Shown one piece after another: positions 47,130 to 54,960 of a stretch of 64,000 nt of DNA. The stretch's first letter is position 1. Each line of letters starts with the position of its first letter. The stretch spans positions 1-64,000 of the forward strand of contig JASBUG010000029.1 in assembly GCA_030148025.1 (NCBI GenBank), given 5' to 3'. A program made the position numbers and the translations under genes. The notes beneath the pieces were generated by a model that was given only the letters and a program-made list of their open reading frames with translations, did no database searches and was not told the DNA's origin. The stretch is from Flavobacteriaceae bacterium. GTDB taxonomy: Bacteria; Bacteroidota; Bacteroidia; Flavobacteriales; Flavobacteriaceae.

Positions 47130-47251
47130 ATGGAAGACATTAAACAAGAATATAGAGTACAAATAACCATGTATGCTGGTCATAAGATTAGTTTATAATG
47201 CCTATGTAGAATTAAAATTTAACTACAAAGATGAGTATAAGTTACTTTGGG
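47130..47251 (+). pseudogene. Truncated, frameshifted copy of the cassette-flanking gene at 32832
   Basis: The first 22 codons are identical to the intact gene. Then 11 nt of the intact copy are replaced by 6 nt, giving an immediate TAA stop and a frameshift; similarity resumes and ends near 47251. The remaining two-thirds is missing. This is a broken copy left at the edge of the orphan cassette. Confidence 0.85.
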
Positions 47252-47343
47252 CTTTTTATTTTAAACAGATGCTCATTCTTTAAATTAAATTGGGTTAACT
47301 TAGTTCATACAATTATCATTTATAAATTATCGTTACTGTAAGT

Positions 47344-48195
47344 ATGGCATTAACCTTGGCTTTAGAACAATTTACATCTACTAGCAAGATCATTTTGGGC
47401 GTTTTTTTAACAGCTCTGGCTTTTATGATGTTTTATTATGGGTTTAAAATGGTAGAGTTAGCCAATGTAATGCGTAATAAGAAACCTTTTTTTGTACACT
47501 TTTATATTTTTAAAAAACGCTTGTCAAAAAACCAAAAACGTATTTTAAAACAACGTTTCTCCTTTTATAATAAGTTAACGCCTAAAGAGCAACGCTATTT
47601 TGAACATAGAACAGCATCATTTATTGCAGATAAAACCTTTATTGGAAGACAAGGGTTAGTTATAAACGATGAGATAGCGGTACTTATTTCTGCAACAGCA
47701 GTGATGTTAACCTTTGGATTTCGTGATTTTTATATAGGGTTAATAGATAAAATATTTGTCTACCCAGAAGCATTTTATTCTCAAACAAATGAAGATTACC
47801 ACAAGGGAGAGTTTAATCCAAAATTAAAAGCATTGGTATTGTCTTGGCATGATTTTAAGGAAGGTTATAATATAGGTGATGATAATTTAAATTTGGGTAT
47901 TCACGAGTTTGCACATGCCATACATTTAAATAGCTTAAAGGAGAAAGATGTGAGCTCTATTATTTTTAAAGATACGTTTAAAGAGTTAACACAAATGCTT
48001 TCAGAAAACAAACCGTTACGTGACGAGTTGATAGCTTCAAAGTACTTTAGGGAATATGCCTACACTAATCAATTTGAGTTTTTGGCAGTTTTAATAGAGT
48101 ACTTTATGGAAACACCAGTAGCCTTTAGAAATCAGTTTCCAACATTGTATAATAAGGTGAAACTAATGCTTAATTTTAATTATGATGGGTATTAA
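47344..48195 (+). CDS. MtfA-like zinc metallopeptidase
   Basis: A 283-residue protein of the M90/MtfA-type family, here with an N-terminal membrane segment (about 15-34) not found in cytosolic E. coli MtfA. The zinc-binding motif is HEFAH (His187-Glu188, His191), and a downstream Glu in EFLAVLIEYF fits as third ligand. Typical family stretches are LISATAVMLTFG and VLSWHDF. In E. coli MtfA links to glucose-uptake control; the role here is unknown. It is the first chromosomal-type gene after the RHS region. Confidence 0.85.
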   Translation: MALTLALEQFTSTSKIILGVFLTALAFMMFYYGFKMVELANVMRNKKPFFVHFYIFKKRLSKNQKRILKQRFSFYNKLTPKEQRYFEHRTASFIADKTFIGRQGLVINDEIAVLISATAVMLTFGFRDFYIGLIDKIFVYPEAFYSQTNEDYHKGEFNPKLKALVLSWHDFKEGYNIGDDNLNLGIHEFAHAIHLNSLKEKDVSSIIFKDTFKELTQMLSENKPLRDELIASKYFREYAYTNQFEFLAVLIEYFMETPVAFRNQFPTLYNKVKLMLNFNYDGY

Positions 48196-48232
48196 AAAAG
48201 TGCCAATCAAAAAATAGATGATTGACACTTTT
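48196..48232. terminator. Bidirectional terminator between the MtfA-like gene and trxA
   Basis: AAAAGTGCCAATCA (48196-48209) pairs with TGATTGACACTTTT (48219-48232), 14 pairs with one wobble. Flanking A- and T-runs let it serve both convergent genes. Confidence 0.8.
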
Positions 48233-48264
48233 AAGGTTTATCTAGTGTTATGAATATGTTGCTA

Positions 48265-48582
48265 TTAATTTAGTAGGGAGTCAAGTTTTTCTCTTAAAAC
48301 TGTTTCTGTTTGCAAACCATTTGTCTTGTCGACTATTTCAGAGTTTTTTAAAAAGAACAACGCAGGAATGCTTCTTACTCCAAATTGTGCTGCTAGCTCT
48401 TTGTTTTGATCAACATTTATTTTTCTAATTTCTATTTCCCCTTCATAGACCTTCGAAAGTTTATCAACCGTAGGTAATAACGTTTGGCAAGGGCCACACC
48501 AATCTGCATAAAAGTCTAGGAGTATGGGTTTATCTTGAGTCATTAATTGTTCGAAATCATTATAATTTTCTATTGTTTTCAT
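48265..48582 (-). CDS. trxA: Thioredoxin
   Basis: A 105-residue cytoplasmic thiol-disulfide oxidoreductase. The active site is WCGPC (Cys29 and Cys32), Asp23 is the buried acid, and SIPALF carries the cis-proline. There is no signal peptide. It probably shares a transcript with a 42-codon ORF 13 nt upstream, from a promoter near 48753 that has the same operator as the isochorismatase gene promoter, suggesting AraC-dependent expression. It may be a stress-induced second thioredoxin. Confidence 0.92.
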   Translation of the reverse strand: MKTIENYNDFEQLMTQDKPILLDFYADWCGPCQTLLPTVDKLSKVYEGEIEIRKINVDQNKELAAQFGVRSIPALFFLKNSEIVDKTNGLQTETVLREKLDSLLN

Positions 48583-48595
48583 ATCAATATTGTAT

Positions 48596-48724
48596 TTAAT
48601 TAAACTTAAATCGAGTAATATATGAATGGCGTCTGCGGCTATTCCATAAATAACTTTTTGTATTTGTTAATAAATCGAAATTTGAAATATTAGATTTATT
48701 GTTTTTTAATTTTGCTGTTCTCAT
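48596..48724 (-). CDS. Possible small protein upstream of trxA
   Basis: A 42-codon frame with ATG at 48724, rich in Asn, Lys and Arg, with no recognised family. It begins 29 nt after a candidate -7 box (48753-48759) that is shared in sequence and geometry with another promoter, and ends 13 nt before trxA. It might encode a small protein or a leader, or may simply be the 5' UTR of trxA. Confidence 0.35.
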   Translation of the reverse strand: MRTAKLKNNKSNISNFDLLTNTKSYLWNSRRRHSYITRFKFN

Positions 48725-48752
48725 AATACTTAGTTGTTGTGTTATTATGAAG

Positions 48753-48818
48753 CAAAGATCTGAAGATAAGCCTGTTATTTGGTAGGCAAGGTTTCCCTAG
48801 TAGTTGGCAATATTTCCC
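48753..48818 (-). promoter_or_regulatory. Promoter and direct-repeat operator of the trxA unit
   Basis: On the minus strand GGGAAA occurs twice, 21 nt apart (48813-48818 and 48792-48797), with ATTGCCAA between them. An ATCTTTG -7-like box follows 32 nt later (48753-48759). The same elements with identical spacings occur at 50599-50664. Two direct half-sites one helical double-turn apart fit an AraC-type activator. Confidence 0.7.
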
Positions 48819-48820
48819 AA

Positions 48821-49642
48821 TTACATGGTTTCTTTAAAAACAGAAGGAGATATGCCTTCTTGTGTTTTGAAAAAGCGACTAAATGCTTGAATATCATCGT
48901 AACCAATTTCATATGCAATTTCTTGAATTTGCATGTCACTATAACGTAAACGACGCCTAGCTTCCAGCATTTTTCGTTCTTGAATGTATTGCAGCGGTGT
49001 TTTAGAGCCTATTTTTGAGAAGATATTTGATAGTGTTTTAGGCGATTTATTCAACAACGCAGCATATTCAGCAACACTGTGCTTGGTTTTAAAATGTTGC
49101 TCTACTAAAAAATTAAATTCTCTTACAATATCTGTTTCTACTTTTACTTCTGGATATTGCGCTTGTGTTTTAAACAGGCGCGTGCATAAAATTAAGTAGC
49201 GTTTAAGCATCATTTGAAGCATGTCAATTTGCAAATTGTCTTTAGATTGCATTTCAATGTTGAACATGGTCCAAAGTGTTTCAAACTGTAAGAGGTCTTC
49301 ATCTGGAATTTGAATTACAGGTAATTGAGAGGCTCCAAAAAACAACACACCTTTACAACCAACCTCAGTATCATGGTCTATGACACAGTAAAACGGACGA
49401 TTAAATCTAAGGAAACGAGTAGGCTCAATGTGTTTTACGTGTACCTGATGAAATTCGGTAAGGAAAACAATTTGATGCTTATTAAAGGTATATGATTTGC
49501 CGTCGATAATTAATTCATTAGCATCGTCTTGAAACCATAAAATGGTAAGACTTCCTTCAATAGTTTCTTTAAATACACTACGGTCACATTGTTCAAGAGT
49601 TTTAAGCTGAAGATATTCGTTAGTATTTCCAATAAATTTCAT
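48821..49642 (-). CDS. AraC family transcriptional regulator
   Basis: A 273-residue regulator. The N-terminal part (about 1-130) looks like a cupin-type sensor domain (FNKHQIVFLTEFHQVHVKHIEPTRFLRF region). The C-terminal AraC DNA-binding domain (about 170-270) has two helix-turn-helix units, SVAEYAALLNKSPKTLSNIF and MQIQEIAYEIGYDDIQAFSRFF, and the final FKTQEGISPSVF signature. It sits between two promoters (48753-48818 and 50599-50664) that share an AraC-like direct-repeat operator and is the obvious candidate to bind them. The inducer is unknown. Confidence 0.9.
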   Translation of the reverse strand: MKFIGNTNEYLQLKTLEQCDRSVFKETIEGSLTILWFQDDANELIIDGKSYTFNKHQIVFLTEFHQVHVKHIEPTRFLRFNRPFYCVIDHDTEVGCKGVLFFGASQLPVIQIPDEDLLQFETLWTMFNIEMQSKDNLQIDMLQMMLKRYLILCTRLFKTQAQYPEVKVETDIVREFNFLVEQHFKTKHSVAEYAALLNKSPKTLSNIFSKIGSKTPLQYIQERKMLEARRRLRYSDMQIQEIAYEIGYDDIQAFSRFFKTQEGISPSVFKETM

Positions 49643-49730
49643 AGTCTCTGTGTCGTAAAATGTAATAAAACCTTATCGTGTTACTTTAATTACGAATATA
49701 CCATTCTTTTGTTTGAAAACTAACAATAAA

Positions 49731-49764
49731 AAAAGTACCAATCGTAAAACGACTGATACTTTTT
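49731..49764 (-). terminator. Terminator downstream of the isochorismatase-like gene
   Basis: AAAAGTACCAATCGT (49731-49745) faces ACGACTGATACTTTT (49749-49763) with two weak positions and a 3-nt loop. The A-run at 49728-49734 reads as a T-run on the minus strand. Confidence 0.7.
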
Positions 49765-49839
49765 CGCTATTAATCAACACTCCTCTTGTAATTAATTATA
49801 TGTTAGAATTAGTATCTAATACTATATTAGTAATTAGCA

Positions 49840-50559
49840 TTACTTGTTTAATTTTTTTGCAAGTTCTTTTGTACTATATACATGACTCGCGATAAAGCGG
49901 AAGTTTGTTTGCGCAGCTTCATTTCCATCATATCCAGGAATAATTGCTGAGGCTGTTGCATCACCTACTACTGCCACTTCAAAACCATCTTCAATAAGCT
50001 CTCTCATATGTGCTTCCACACATAAATTTCCAGACATACCTGCTAATATTACTTTGTCAATTTTCTGTTTTCTTAGCTGCAAGCTTAAATCGTTTTGCTC
50101 TGGGCCAAAAACTTTGTGAGGACCAACCACAGTTACAAAATCTTTGTCGATGTATTTTTTATAGCGATCTAACCAGTCGGCACCAGAACCCTTAAACCCT
50201 TTTTTGTTTAATTGGTCGCCACGATCAAACATGTTTATATTGTGCATTAATTGTTCTAAAGCACCTTCAAATTGCCAGTGATGATCATGCTCGTAATAGT
50301 AATGTGGAGAGATAAATACTTTTATACCATTAGCTTCAGCCAATTTAAAAAGTGTTTCAATATTCTCTACGGTGTTATTTTTAGTAACACTTTCTCCAAC
50401 GACACCCCAGGTAACACCATGTGGACTTAAAAAATCATTTTGCGGATCGGTGATTACGATAGCTGTTACACCATCAATATCAAATTCATTGTCTGGAAGT
50501 TGTGCGAATGCATTTGTTACTCCTAAAAGTAGCGTCAATGCTAAAATTACTTTTTTCAT
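49840..50559 (-). CDS. Exported isochorismatase-like cysteine hydrolase
   Basis: A 239-residue protein with a signal peptide (1-19, ending NAFA), so it acts in the periplasm. The isochorismatase/nicotinamidase-fold triad is visible: Asp in VITDPQNDF (Asp38/Asp42), Lys149 in GPHKVFG, and Cys180 in GMSGNLCVEAH. Export is unusual for this cysteine hydrolase family, whose substrates include nicotinamide, isochorismate and N-carbamoyl compounds; the substrate here is not predictable. The promoter at 50599-50664 matches that of trxA, implying joint AraC control. Confidence 0.85.
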   Translation of the reverse strand: MKKVILALTLLLGVTNAFAQLPDNEFDIDGVTAIVITDPQNDFLSPHGVTWGVVGESVTKNNTVENIETLFKLAEANGIKVFISPHYYYEHDHHWQFEGALEQLMHNINMFDRGDQLNKKGFKGSGADWLDRYKKYIDKDFVTVVGPHKVFGPEQNDLSLQLRKQKIDKVILAGMSGNLCVEAHMRELIEDGFEVAVVGDATASAIIPGYDGNEAAQTNFRFIASHVYSTKELAKKLNK

Positions 50560-50598
50560 TTTTCTATGTTTTTACTGTTTATAAATATTTTGATACAG

Positions 50599-50664
50599 CA
50601 AAGATGCGACGAGAATGAAAGGAATAGCTAGGTAGATTTTCCCGAGGAATTGGCAATTTTTCCC
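50599..50664 (-). promoter_or_regulatory. Promoter and direct-repeat operator of the isochorismatase-like gene
   Basis: On the minus strand GGGAAA occurs at 50659-50664 and 50638-50643 (21 nt apart) with ATTGCCAA between. ATCTTTG follows exactly 32 nt later at 50599-50605, about 40 nt before the ATG. The spacing is identical to that at 48753-48818. Confidence 0.7.
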
Positions 50665-50860
50665 TAAGCTATATTTTTAGTAAAAAATTGAGATCATTTG
50701 ATTGATATGTGTAAAAAGCTTCCCAATTGAGGTGGGTTTTAAACTTAACTATATGAGGCATGTGTTTTAATTAATTCGTAAATGTTAATATTTAATTTAG
50801 GATGTAACAAATATGAAACTGAGAGGTCTTTATTTGTAACAATCAAAAAAATATACTACA
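50606..50860. other. Divergent intergenic region between the isochorismatase and S41 genes
   Basis: The 301-nt gap (50560-50860) holds the operator and promoter listed separately on its left side. No gene is seen in the rest. The plus-strand promoter of the S41 gene is expected near 50830, where TTTATTTG is a poor match to TAnnTTTG. Confidence 0.4.
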
Positions 50861-52327
50861 ATGAAACGACACTTATTCGCATTCTTTTTTCTAAGCTCCT
50901 TTTTTTTAACAGCGCAAACACAAGATTGTGATTGTGAATCTAATTTTAAATGGCTTAAAACAACTTTTGAGAAAAATGATGCTGGATTTGCCTATGCTTT
51001 AGAGCAAAAAGGCGCATCTGCTTATAAGGCACATAATACCAAGATAAGTGAACAAGTTAAAAGTATTACAAACATATCAGACTGTAATACAACCCTAAAT
51101 GCTTGGTTGCGCTTTTTTAGATCAGGGCATGTATCACTTAGGCCCGTTGTGCAAAACAATTCGGGGACTACTAATAGCAACGTGAGTAATGAGTCTGTGA
51201 TTGCACAGTTTAAAAACTGGGAAAAACTAGATGTTGATCTTCCTAAGTTTACTAAATACCTACAGTCTAAAGAAAATATTGATTTTGAAGGCATTTGGGT
51301 ATCAGGTGTGTATACTATTGGAATTAAAAAAATAGATGATGCTTTTGTGGGCTTTATAGTTGAAGCTGATGGTGTGTATTGGACTAAAGATCAAGTAAAA
51401 TTAAAAATAGCTGCAGATAAATCTGCAACTTTTTATATGAGAGACCATTCTGCAGTTAATTTCGATAAAGCTACTTTGTTAAGCGATAATTATTTACAAA
51501 TGGGGCATATCAACTTAAAAAGAAAAGTGCCTGAATTAAAAACCAATCCTGCTGTTGAACGTTATTTTAAAATAATAGAGGCAGAACAACCTTATTTTGA
51601 AAAAATAGACGATCAAACAACATTTTTACGTATCCCTAGTTTTTCAGGATCACGCAAACCAATTATCGATTCTGTAATTCATGCCAACAAGGAGCTAATA
51701 CTAAAAACACCTAACTTAATTATAGATATACGAAATAATGGAGGTGGTAGTGACCGTAGTTATCATGAGTTGTTGCCAATAATGTATACCAACCCTATAC
51801 GTACGGTAGGTATGGAAATGTATTCAACAGAGTTGAATAATCAGCGCATGTTAGATTTTATTAATAAGCCGGAATATGGGTTTAGCGATGATGAAAAAAA
51901 ATGGGCACAAAGCTCTTATGATACACTGTCAAAACACCTAGGTGAGTTTGTGAATTTGAATGAAGGTGTGGTTAGTATAACTAAATATGATGAAGTTCAT
52001 GAGTTTCCAAAAAACATAGCAATACTCATTAACGAAGCCAATGGAAGTACAGCAGAACAGTTTTTACTAGCGGCTAAACAAAGTAAAAAGGTGAAGCTGT
52101 TTGGTACAACTACCTATGGCGTGCTAGATATTTCTAACATGTATTTTGTAAAATCACCTAGTGAAGAGTTTGAACTAGGTTATTGTTTGTCTAAAAGTAT
52201 GCGTATTCCTGAAATGACCATTGATGATAAAGGGATTCAACCAGATTACTATATCGACAAAGGTATTCCTAAATATGAATGGATAAAGTTTACTATGGAT
52301 GTTTTAAAAGAAACATCACAGGAGTAA
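50861..52327 (+). CDS. Exported S41 family peptidase
   Basis: A 488-residue protein with an N-terminal signal peptide (about 1-19). The C-terminal tail-specific-protease domain (about 250-470) contains the strand LIIDIRNNGGGSD (286-298) and the nucleophile Ser396 in NEANGSTAEQF; the usual Lys four turns away would lie near K406-K410 (AAKQSKK). No PDZ domain is evident, so it resembles the tricorn/interphotoreceptor-type members rather than CtpA. It stands alone and ends at a bidirectional terminator. The substrate is unknown. Confidence 0.85.
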   Translation: MKRHLFAFFFLSSFFLTAQTQDCDCESNFKWLKTTFEKNDAGFAYALEQKGASAYKAHNTKISEQVKSITNISDCNTTLNAWLRFFRSGHVSLRPVVQNNSGTTNSNVSNESVIAQFKNWEKLDVDLPKFTKYLQSKENIDFEGIWVSGVYTIGIKKIDDAFVGFIVEADGVYWTKDQVKLKIAADKSATFYMRDHSAVNFDKATLLSDNYLQMGHINLKRKVPELKTNPAVERYFKIIEAEQPYFEKIDDQTTFLRIPSFSGSRKPIIDSVIHANKELILKTPNLIIDIRNNGGGSDRSYHELLPIMYTNPIRTVGMEMYSTELNNQRMLDFINKPEYGFSDDEKKWAQSSYDTLSKHLGEFVNLNEGVVSITKYDEVHEFPKNIAILINEANGSTAEQFLLAAKQSKKVKLFGTTTYGVLDISNMYFVKSPSEEFELGYCLSKSMRIPEMTIDDKGIQPDYYIDKGIPKYEWIKFTMDVLKETSQE

Positions 52328-52353
52328 TAGTGTTTATAGAGTCGATTAAAAAT

Positions 52354-52385
52354 AAAGGCACTCTCAAATTGGGAGTGCCTTTTAT
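52354..52385. terminator. Bidirectional terminator
   Basis: AAAGGCACTCTC (52354-52365) pairs with GGGAGTGCCTTT (52371-52382) around AAATT, followed by T's. It ends the S41 gene on one strand and the tautomerase gene on the other. Confidence 0.85.
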
Positions 52386-52424
52386 TATATGCTATATCTC
52401 AAATATGTGTTTTTAATAAAACGT

Positions 52425-52769
52425 TTAAACCATGGTTTTATTGCAATAGGTAGCTTTTTCAAAATCCCGAATATTTATTGATATGATTGGTGCTTCAGGG
52501 AACATGACTTTCAATTCACTAACAATACTTTTGCTCAGATCACTTTTTTGAGTAGTAGTCCTGCCCTCCATAATATTTGCAAATACATGTATAAAATCTT
52601 TTTTCCCATTACCAACCATATATTTTGTAAATGGATTGATACGTACCTTAATATCATCAGGAGCAAAAAGGGTAGAGGCTAAAGCAGTATCATAAACCTT
52701 TTGCATAATGGTTTCAGGTGTTTGTTGTTGTATGATAGTTTCAGAACAGTCTATTACAAAGTGCGGCAT
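52425..52769 (-). CDS. 5-carboxymethyl-2-hydroxymuconate isomerase-like tautomerase
   Basis: A 114-residue protein of the tautomerase superfamily. The N-terminal MPHFVIDCSETI leaves Pro1 as the catalytic base after Met removal, and the CHMI-type core is visible (DIKVRINPFTKYMVGNGKKDFIH region). The ATG at 52769 is chosen for Pro1; a longer frame upstream only overlaps the RidA gene and has no homology-like features. CHMI acts in homoprotocatechuate degradation, but the other pathway genes are not here. It lies 28 nt after the RidA gene. Confidence 0.85.
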   Translation of the reverse strand: MPHFVIDCSETIIQQQTPETIMQKVYDTALASTLFAPDDIKVRINPFTKYMVGNGKKDFIHVFANIMEGRTTTQKSDLSKSIVSELKVMFPEAPIISINIRDFEKATYCNKTMV

Positions 52770-52797
52770 AATTTTAATGTTGTGTTTATTTTTATAA

Positions 52798-53256
52798 TTA
52801 TTTTTTGATGGTGAACGTGGAGGTAAGACCAACGCTAAAGTTTCTTGGTAGTTTCTCAACTCCAAAAATAGCTCTGGAATGTGTGCCTTTATCTTCCAAT
52901 ACTTTAGCAAAAAGCTCAGAAGCACCATTAACAATAGTCGGAGATTCATCCCATCCATCAGCAGCTTGAAAATAGGCATCAATATGATTAAGGCCAACAA
53001 TATTTTCAAATCCAACTTTGGCTTGTATTTGAGCCAGTACATTTAATGCACAAAGTTCCATGGCTTTAAAACCGTCTTCAGTTGTTATACTATCTCCTAA
53101 CCGACCTTGATATAAATAGGTGTCGTTATGTATTGGAAACTGAATAGCAACATAGGCTATGTTTTCTCGAATATTCACAGATACATAGGAACCTCCTGGA
53201 GTAGATACTTTAGGAAGTTCTAAATTTAGTGCTTTAAGATTTTCTAATGGATTCAT
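52798..53256 (-). CDS. RidA/YjgF family protein
   Basis: A 152-residue member of the RidA superfamily, YjgF-like subgroup with a long N-terminus. These trimeric enzymes remove reactive enamine/imine intermediates, or act on related imines. The conserved Arg128 in HSRAIFGVEKLP is the substrate-carboxylate anchor. YVAIQFPI and the central DAYF strand fit the family. It sits in a minus-strand run of small oxidative or catabolic enzymes. The exact substrate is not predictable. Confidence 0.87.
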   Translation of the reverse strand: MNPLENLKALNLELPKVSTPGGSYVSVNIRENIAYVAIQFPIHNDTYLYQGRLGDSITTEDGFKAMELCALNVLAQIQAKVGFENIVGLNHIDAYFQAADGWDESPTIVNGASELFAKVLEDKGTHSRAIFGVEKLPRNFSVGLTSTFTIKK

Positions 53257-53287
53257 AAATTTTAACCGATATCTTAATTGTTCGAAA

Positions 53288-53887
53288 CTAATCTTTTTTT
53301 GTAATTAAACGTTCTTCTAGGAGTTTAATTTTATCGTATAATGGAGTTGTGATTTTTTCAATATCCTCGACTGTAAAACGTTGCTTAATATGTTGTCTGC
53401 AGTTAATATCCCAGGCTTTTACTTTAAATACAATCGCTCTTTCTAGCTTGGCTTTGTAAGATGGATCATGTAGTGATTTTATTAATTCTGAATCATCGGT
53501 AATTACCTTGGCTGTCCCCCATATTTTTATTCGAGACTGACTTGGGTAATGCATTAAAAAAATGGTTGCCTGATCATTCTCACTTAAATTTCCAATAGAA
53601 ATGTACTGCATGTTGCCTGAGTAATCAGCAAAAGCAAGATGTTCATTGTCTATGGCTTTTAAAAAACCTTTGGGTCCGCCACGATGCTGAATATAGGGCT
53701 GTCCATTATTATTAGCTGTTCCAAAATAAAACGAATCTATTTTTTCGAGAAATTGAATAAGATCTGATGTTACTTGCGTATTCCAGCCACCATATTGCTC
53801 CATTCTGGCATAACTATTTCTGGATTTATAGTGTTCTTGAAGTTTTTTTACTGCTGGTGTAAAAACAATGTCGCTTGGATATGTCAT
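53288..53887 (-). CDS. Pyridoxamine 5'-phosphate oxidase-family flavoprotein
   Basis: A 199-residue FMN-binding split-barrel protein. Family features are FYFGTANNNGQPYIQHRGGPKGFLK (about 53-77; first strands and substrate-side Gly-Gly-Pro), LAFADYSGNMQY, and QSRIKIWGTAKV. This subgroup is not the biosynthetic PdxH but small oxidoreductases of unknown substrate. The start overlaps the deaminase stop by 4 nt, so the two are coupled. Confidence 0.85.
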   Translation of the reverse strand: MTYPSDIVFTPAVKKLQEHYKSRNSYARMEQYGGWNTQVTSDLIQFLEKIDSFYFGTANNNGQPYIQHRGGPKGFLKAIDNEHLAFADYSGNMQYISIGNLSENDQATIFLMHYPSQSRIKIWGTAKVITDDSELIKSLHDPSYKAKLERAIVFKVKAWDINCRQHIKQRFTVEDIEKITTPLYDKIKLLEERLITKKD

Positions 53888-54342
53888 ATGTTACTGTTAA
53901 TTAATTTATATTGTTTGGATAGTGCTAAGCATTCATTTTCTAAAACTCCTTGAATGATCTTAGGTTTTACCTTCCAGTTCGCCACTTTATCTGTTTCTAA
54001 AATTTTAAAATTAGAAGTAGCACCTCCCACATATTTAGATTTTATACCGTACACAACGGTTTTTATTTGATGGTGTCTAATAACATAAGAACACATGATA
54101 CAAGGTTCATGAGTAGTATATAGAATGGCATTGTTTAATGGTTGATGGTTTTTTATGGCGTCTCTAATGGCTTCTATTTCTGCGTGTTTAGTGATGTCAT
54201 TTTCAGATTTTCCAGCTTCTCTACCAATACCTATTATAATATTATTACTCACAAGTATTGATCCAACTGGAGGATTGCCATTGAGCATTGCCTCTTTGCC
54301 TAATTCAATACACCTTTTCATGAATTGTATATGCGTTCTCAT
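53884..54342 (-). CDS. Zinc-dependent nucleoside/nucleobase deaminase
   Basis: A 152-residue protein of the cytidine-deaminase-like superfamily. The zinc site and catalytic Glu are in KHAEIEAIRD (His53, Glu55) and PCIMC (Cys81, Cys84). It resembles the guanine-deaminase/TadA-like group; NPPVGSILV is a typical first strand. The ATG at 54342 is selected because the longer frame upstream merely antiparallels the next gene and lacks family sequence. It overlaps the flavoprotein gene by 4 nt. Confidence 0.85.
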   Translation of the reverse strand: MRTHIQFMKRCIELGKEAMLNGNPPVGSILVSNNIIIGIGREAGKSENDITKHAEIEAIRDAIKNHQPLNNAILYTTHEPCIMCSYVIRHHQIKTVVYGIKSKYVGGATSNFKILETDKVANWKVKPKIIQGVLENECLALSKQYKLINSNI

Positions 54343-54365
54343 ATTAATTAGAGCTATTAATGTAA

Positions 54366-54797
54366 CTATGCTTTTGTGGGTTTTGCAATTGGTATTTCTA
54401 AGCCAATCATAAAAATTAATGGTATGGCATATACTAAATGGCGTACCATTGTTATAACAGGCATCATAGGATCCATGTCTAAACCTGCGACGCCAGCACC
54501 TAATAATGGCAACATAAATAGCCACACCAAAGCGATGGTTTCTCCAACTACAAATACAATAGCTCTAACCCATTTTGGTCCCCAAAGCGAAGGTGCTATT
54601 CCTGCATATAAAATTGATAATAAAATACCATTGCTATAATGTCCTATAACACCGTAAGCCAACCCTAATCCTGTTTTAGCTCCTAGTATTTCTGGTATGT
54701 CCCACCATTTTCCTGTAAATAGTAAACCTATAATATCAAATAATATGGTTCCTATAATTCCTGCGATAATTGCGTTTTTCCAATTAATTGTTTTCAT
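54366..54797 (-). CDS. Polytopic membrane protein of unknown function
   Basis: A 143-residue protein with four hydrophobic segments (about 7-25, 44-65, 80-103, 115-135) and a His-containing loop (GHYSNGILL). No family is recognised with confidence. It lies between the hydrolase and deaminase genes in the same minus-strand run and is probably co-transcribed with the deaminase gene (23-nt gap). Confidence 0.7.
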   Translation of the reverse strand: MKTINWKNAIIAGIIGTILFDIIGLLFTGKWWDIPEILGAKTGLGLAYGVIGHYSNGILLSILYAGIAPSLWGPKWVRAIVFVVGETIALVWLFMLPLLGAGVAGLDMDPMMPVITMVRHLVYAIPLIFMIGLEIPIAKPTKA

Positions 54798-54808
54798 GAT
54801 TCTGTTTG

Positions 54809-54946
54809 TTATTTGATTAATGATAAAGCTTCATAACAACCAGGTACAATGGTTGGCTTGGGGTAGGTTCTTTTTATTCTGCTATAGCTTTCTTCATGAA
54901 ATCTGATGTGAGAATATCTAAGATTATTTGTATAGTTTGTTTCCAT
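54809..54946 (-). CDS. Possible 45-residue small protein
   Basis: A 45-codon frame (ATG at 54946) with many aromatic and basic residues, ending 11 nt before the membrane-protein gene. No family is recognised. It fills the otherwise empty gap and lies next to a long inverted repeat at 54961-55054. Low confidence. Confidence 0.3.
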   Translation of the reverse strand: METNYTNNLRYSHIRFHEESYSRIKRTYPKPTIVPGCYEALSLIK

Positions 54947-54960
54947 GATTTACGATGTTG

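Larger units (their letters stand above)
47051..47251 (+). repeat. Cassette 3' repeat, copy 2 (about 201 nt)
   Basis: Direct-repeat partner of 32749-32958. Both copies begin around AATTAGTG, which contains the stop codon of the respective immunity gene, and both end near a GTTACT[AT]TGGG sequence. Confidence 0.9.

Noticed and set aside
23447..47343. Integration of the whole accessory region into tRNA-Arg
   Set aside because: I found no copy of the tRNA 3' end near the distal border, and a terminator follows the tRNA directly. A tRNA-site insertion is not supported.
52770..53042. N-terminal extension of the tautomerase
   Set aside because: It lies antiparallel-free inside the RidA gene in another frame and would abolish the catalytic Pro at position 2.
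54343..54525. N-terminal extension of the deaminase
   Set aside because: It overlaps the membrane-protein gene in a different frame and shows no deaminase-like sequence.
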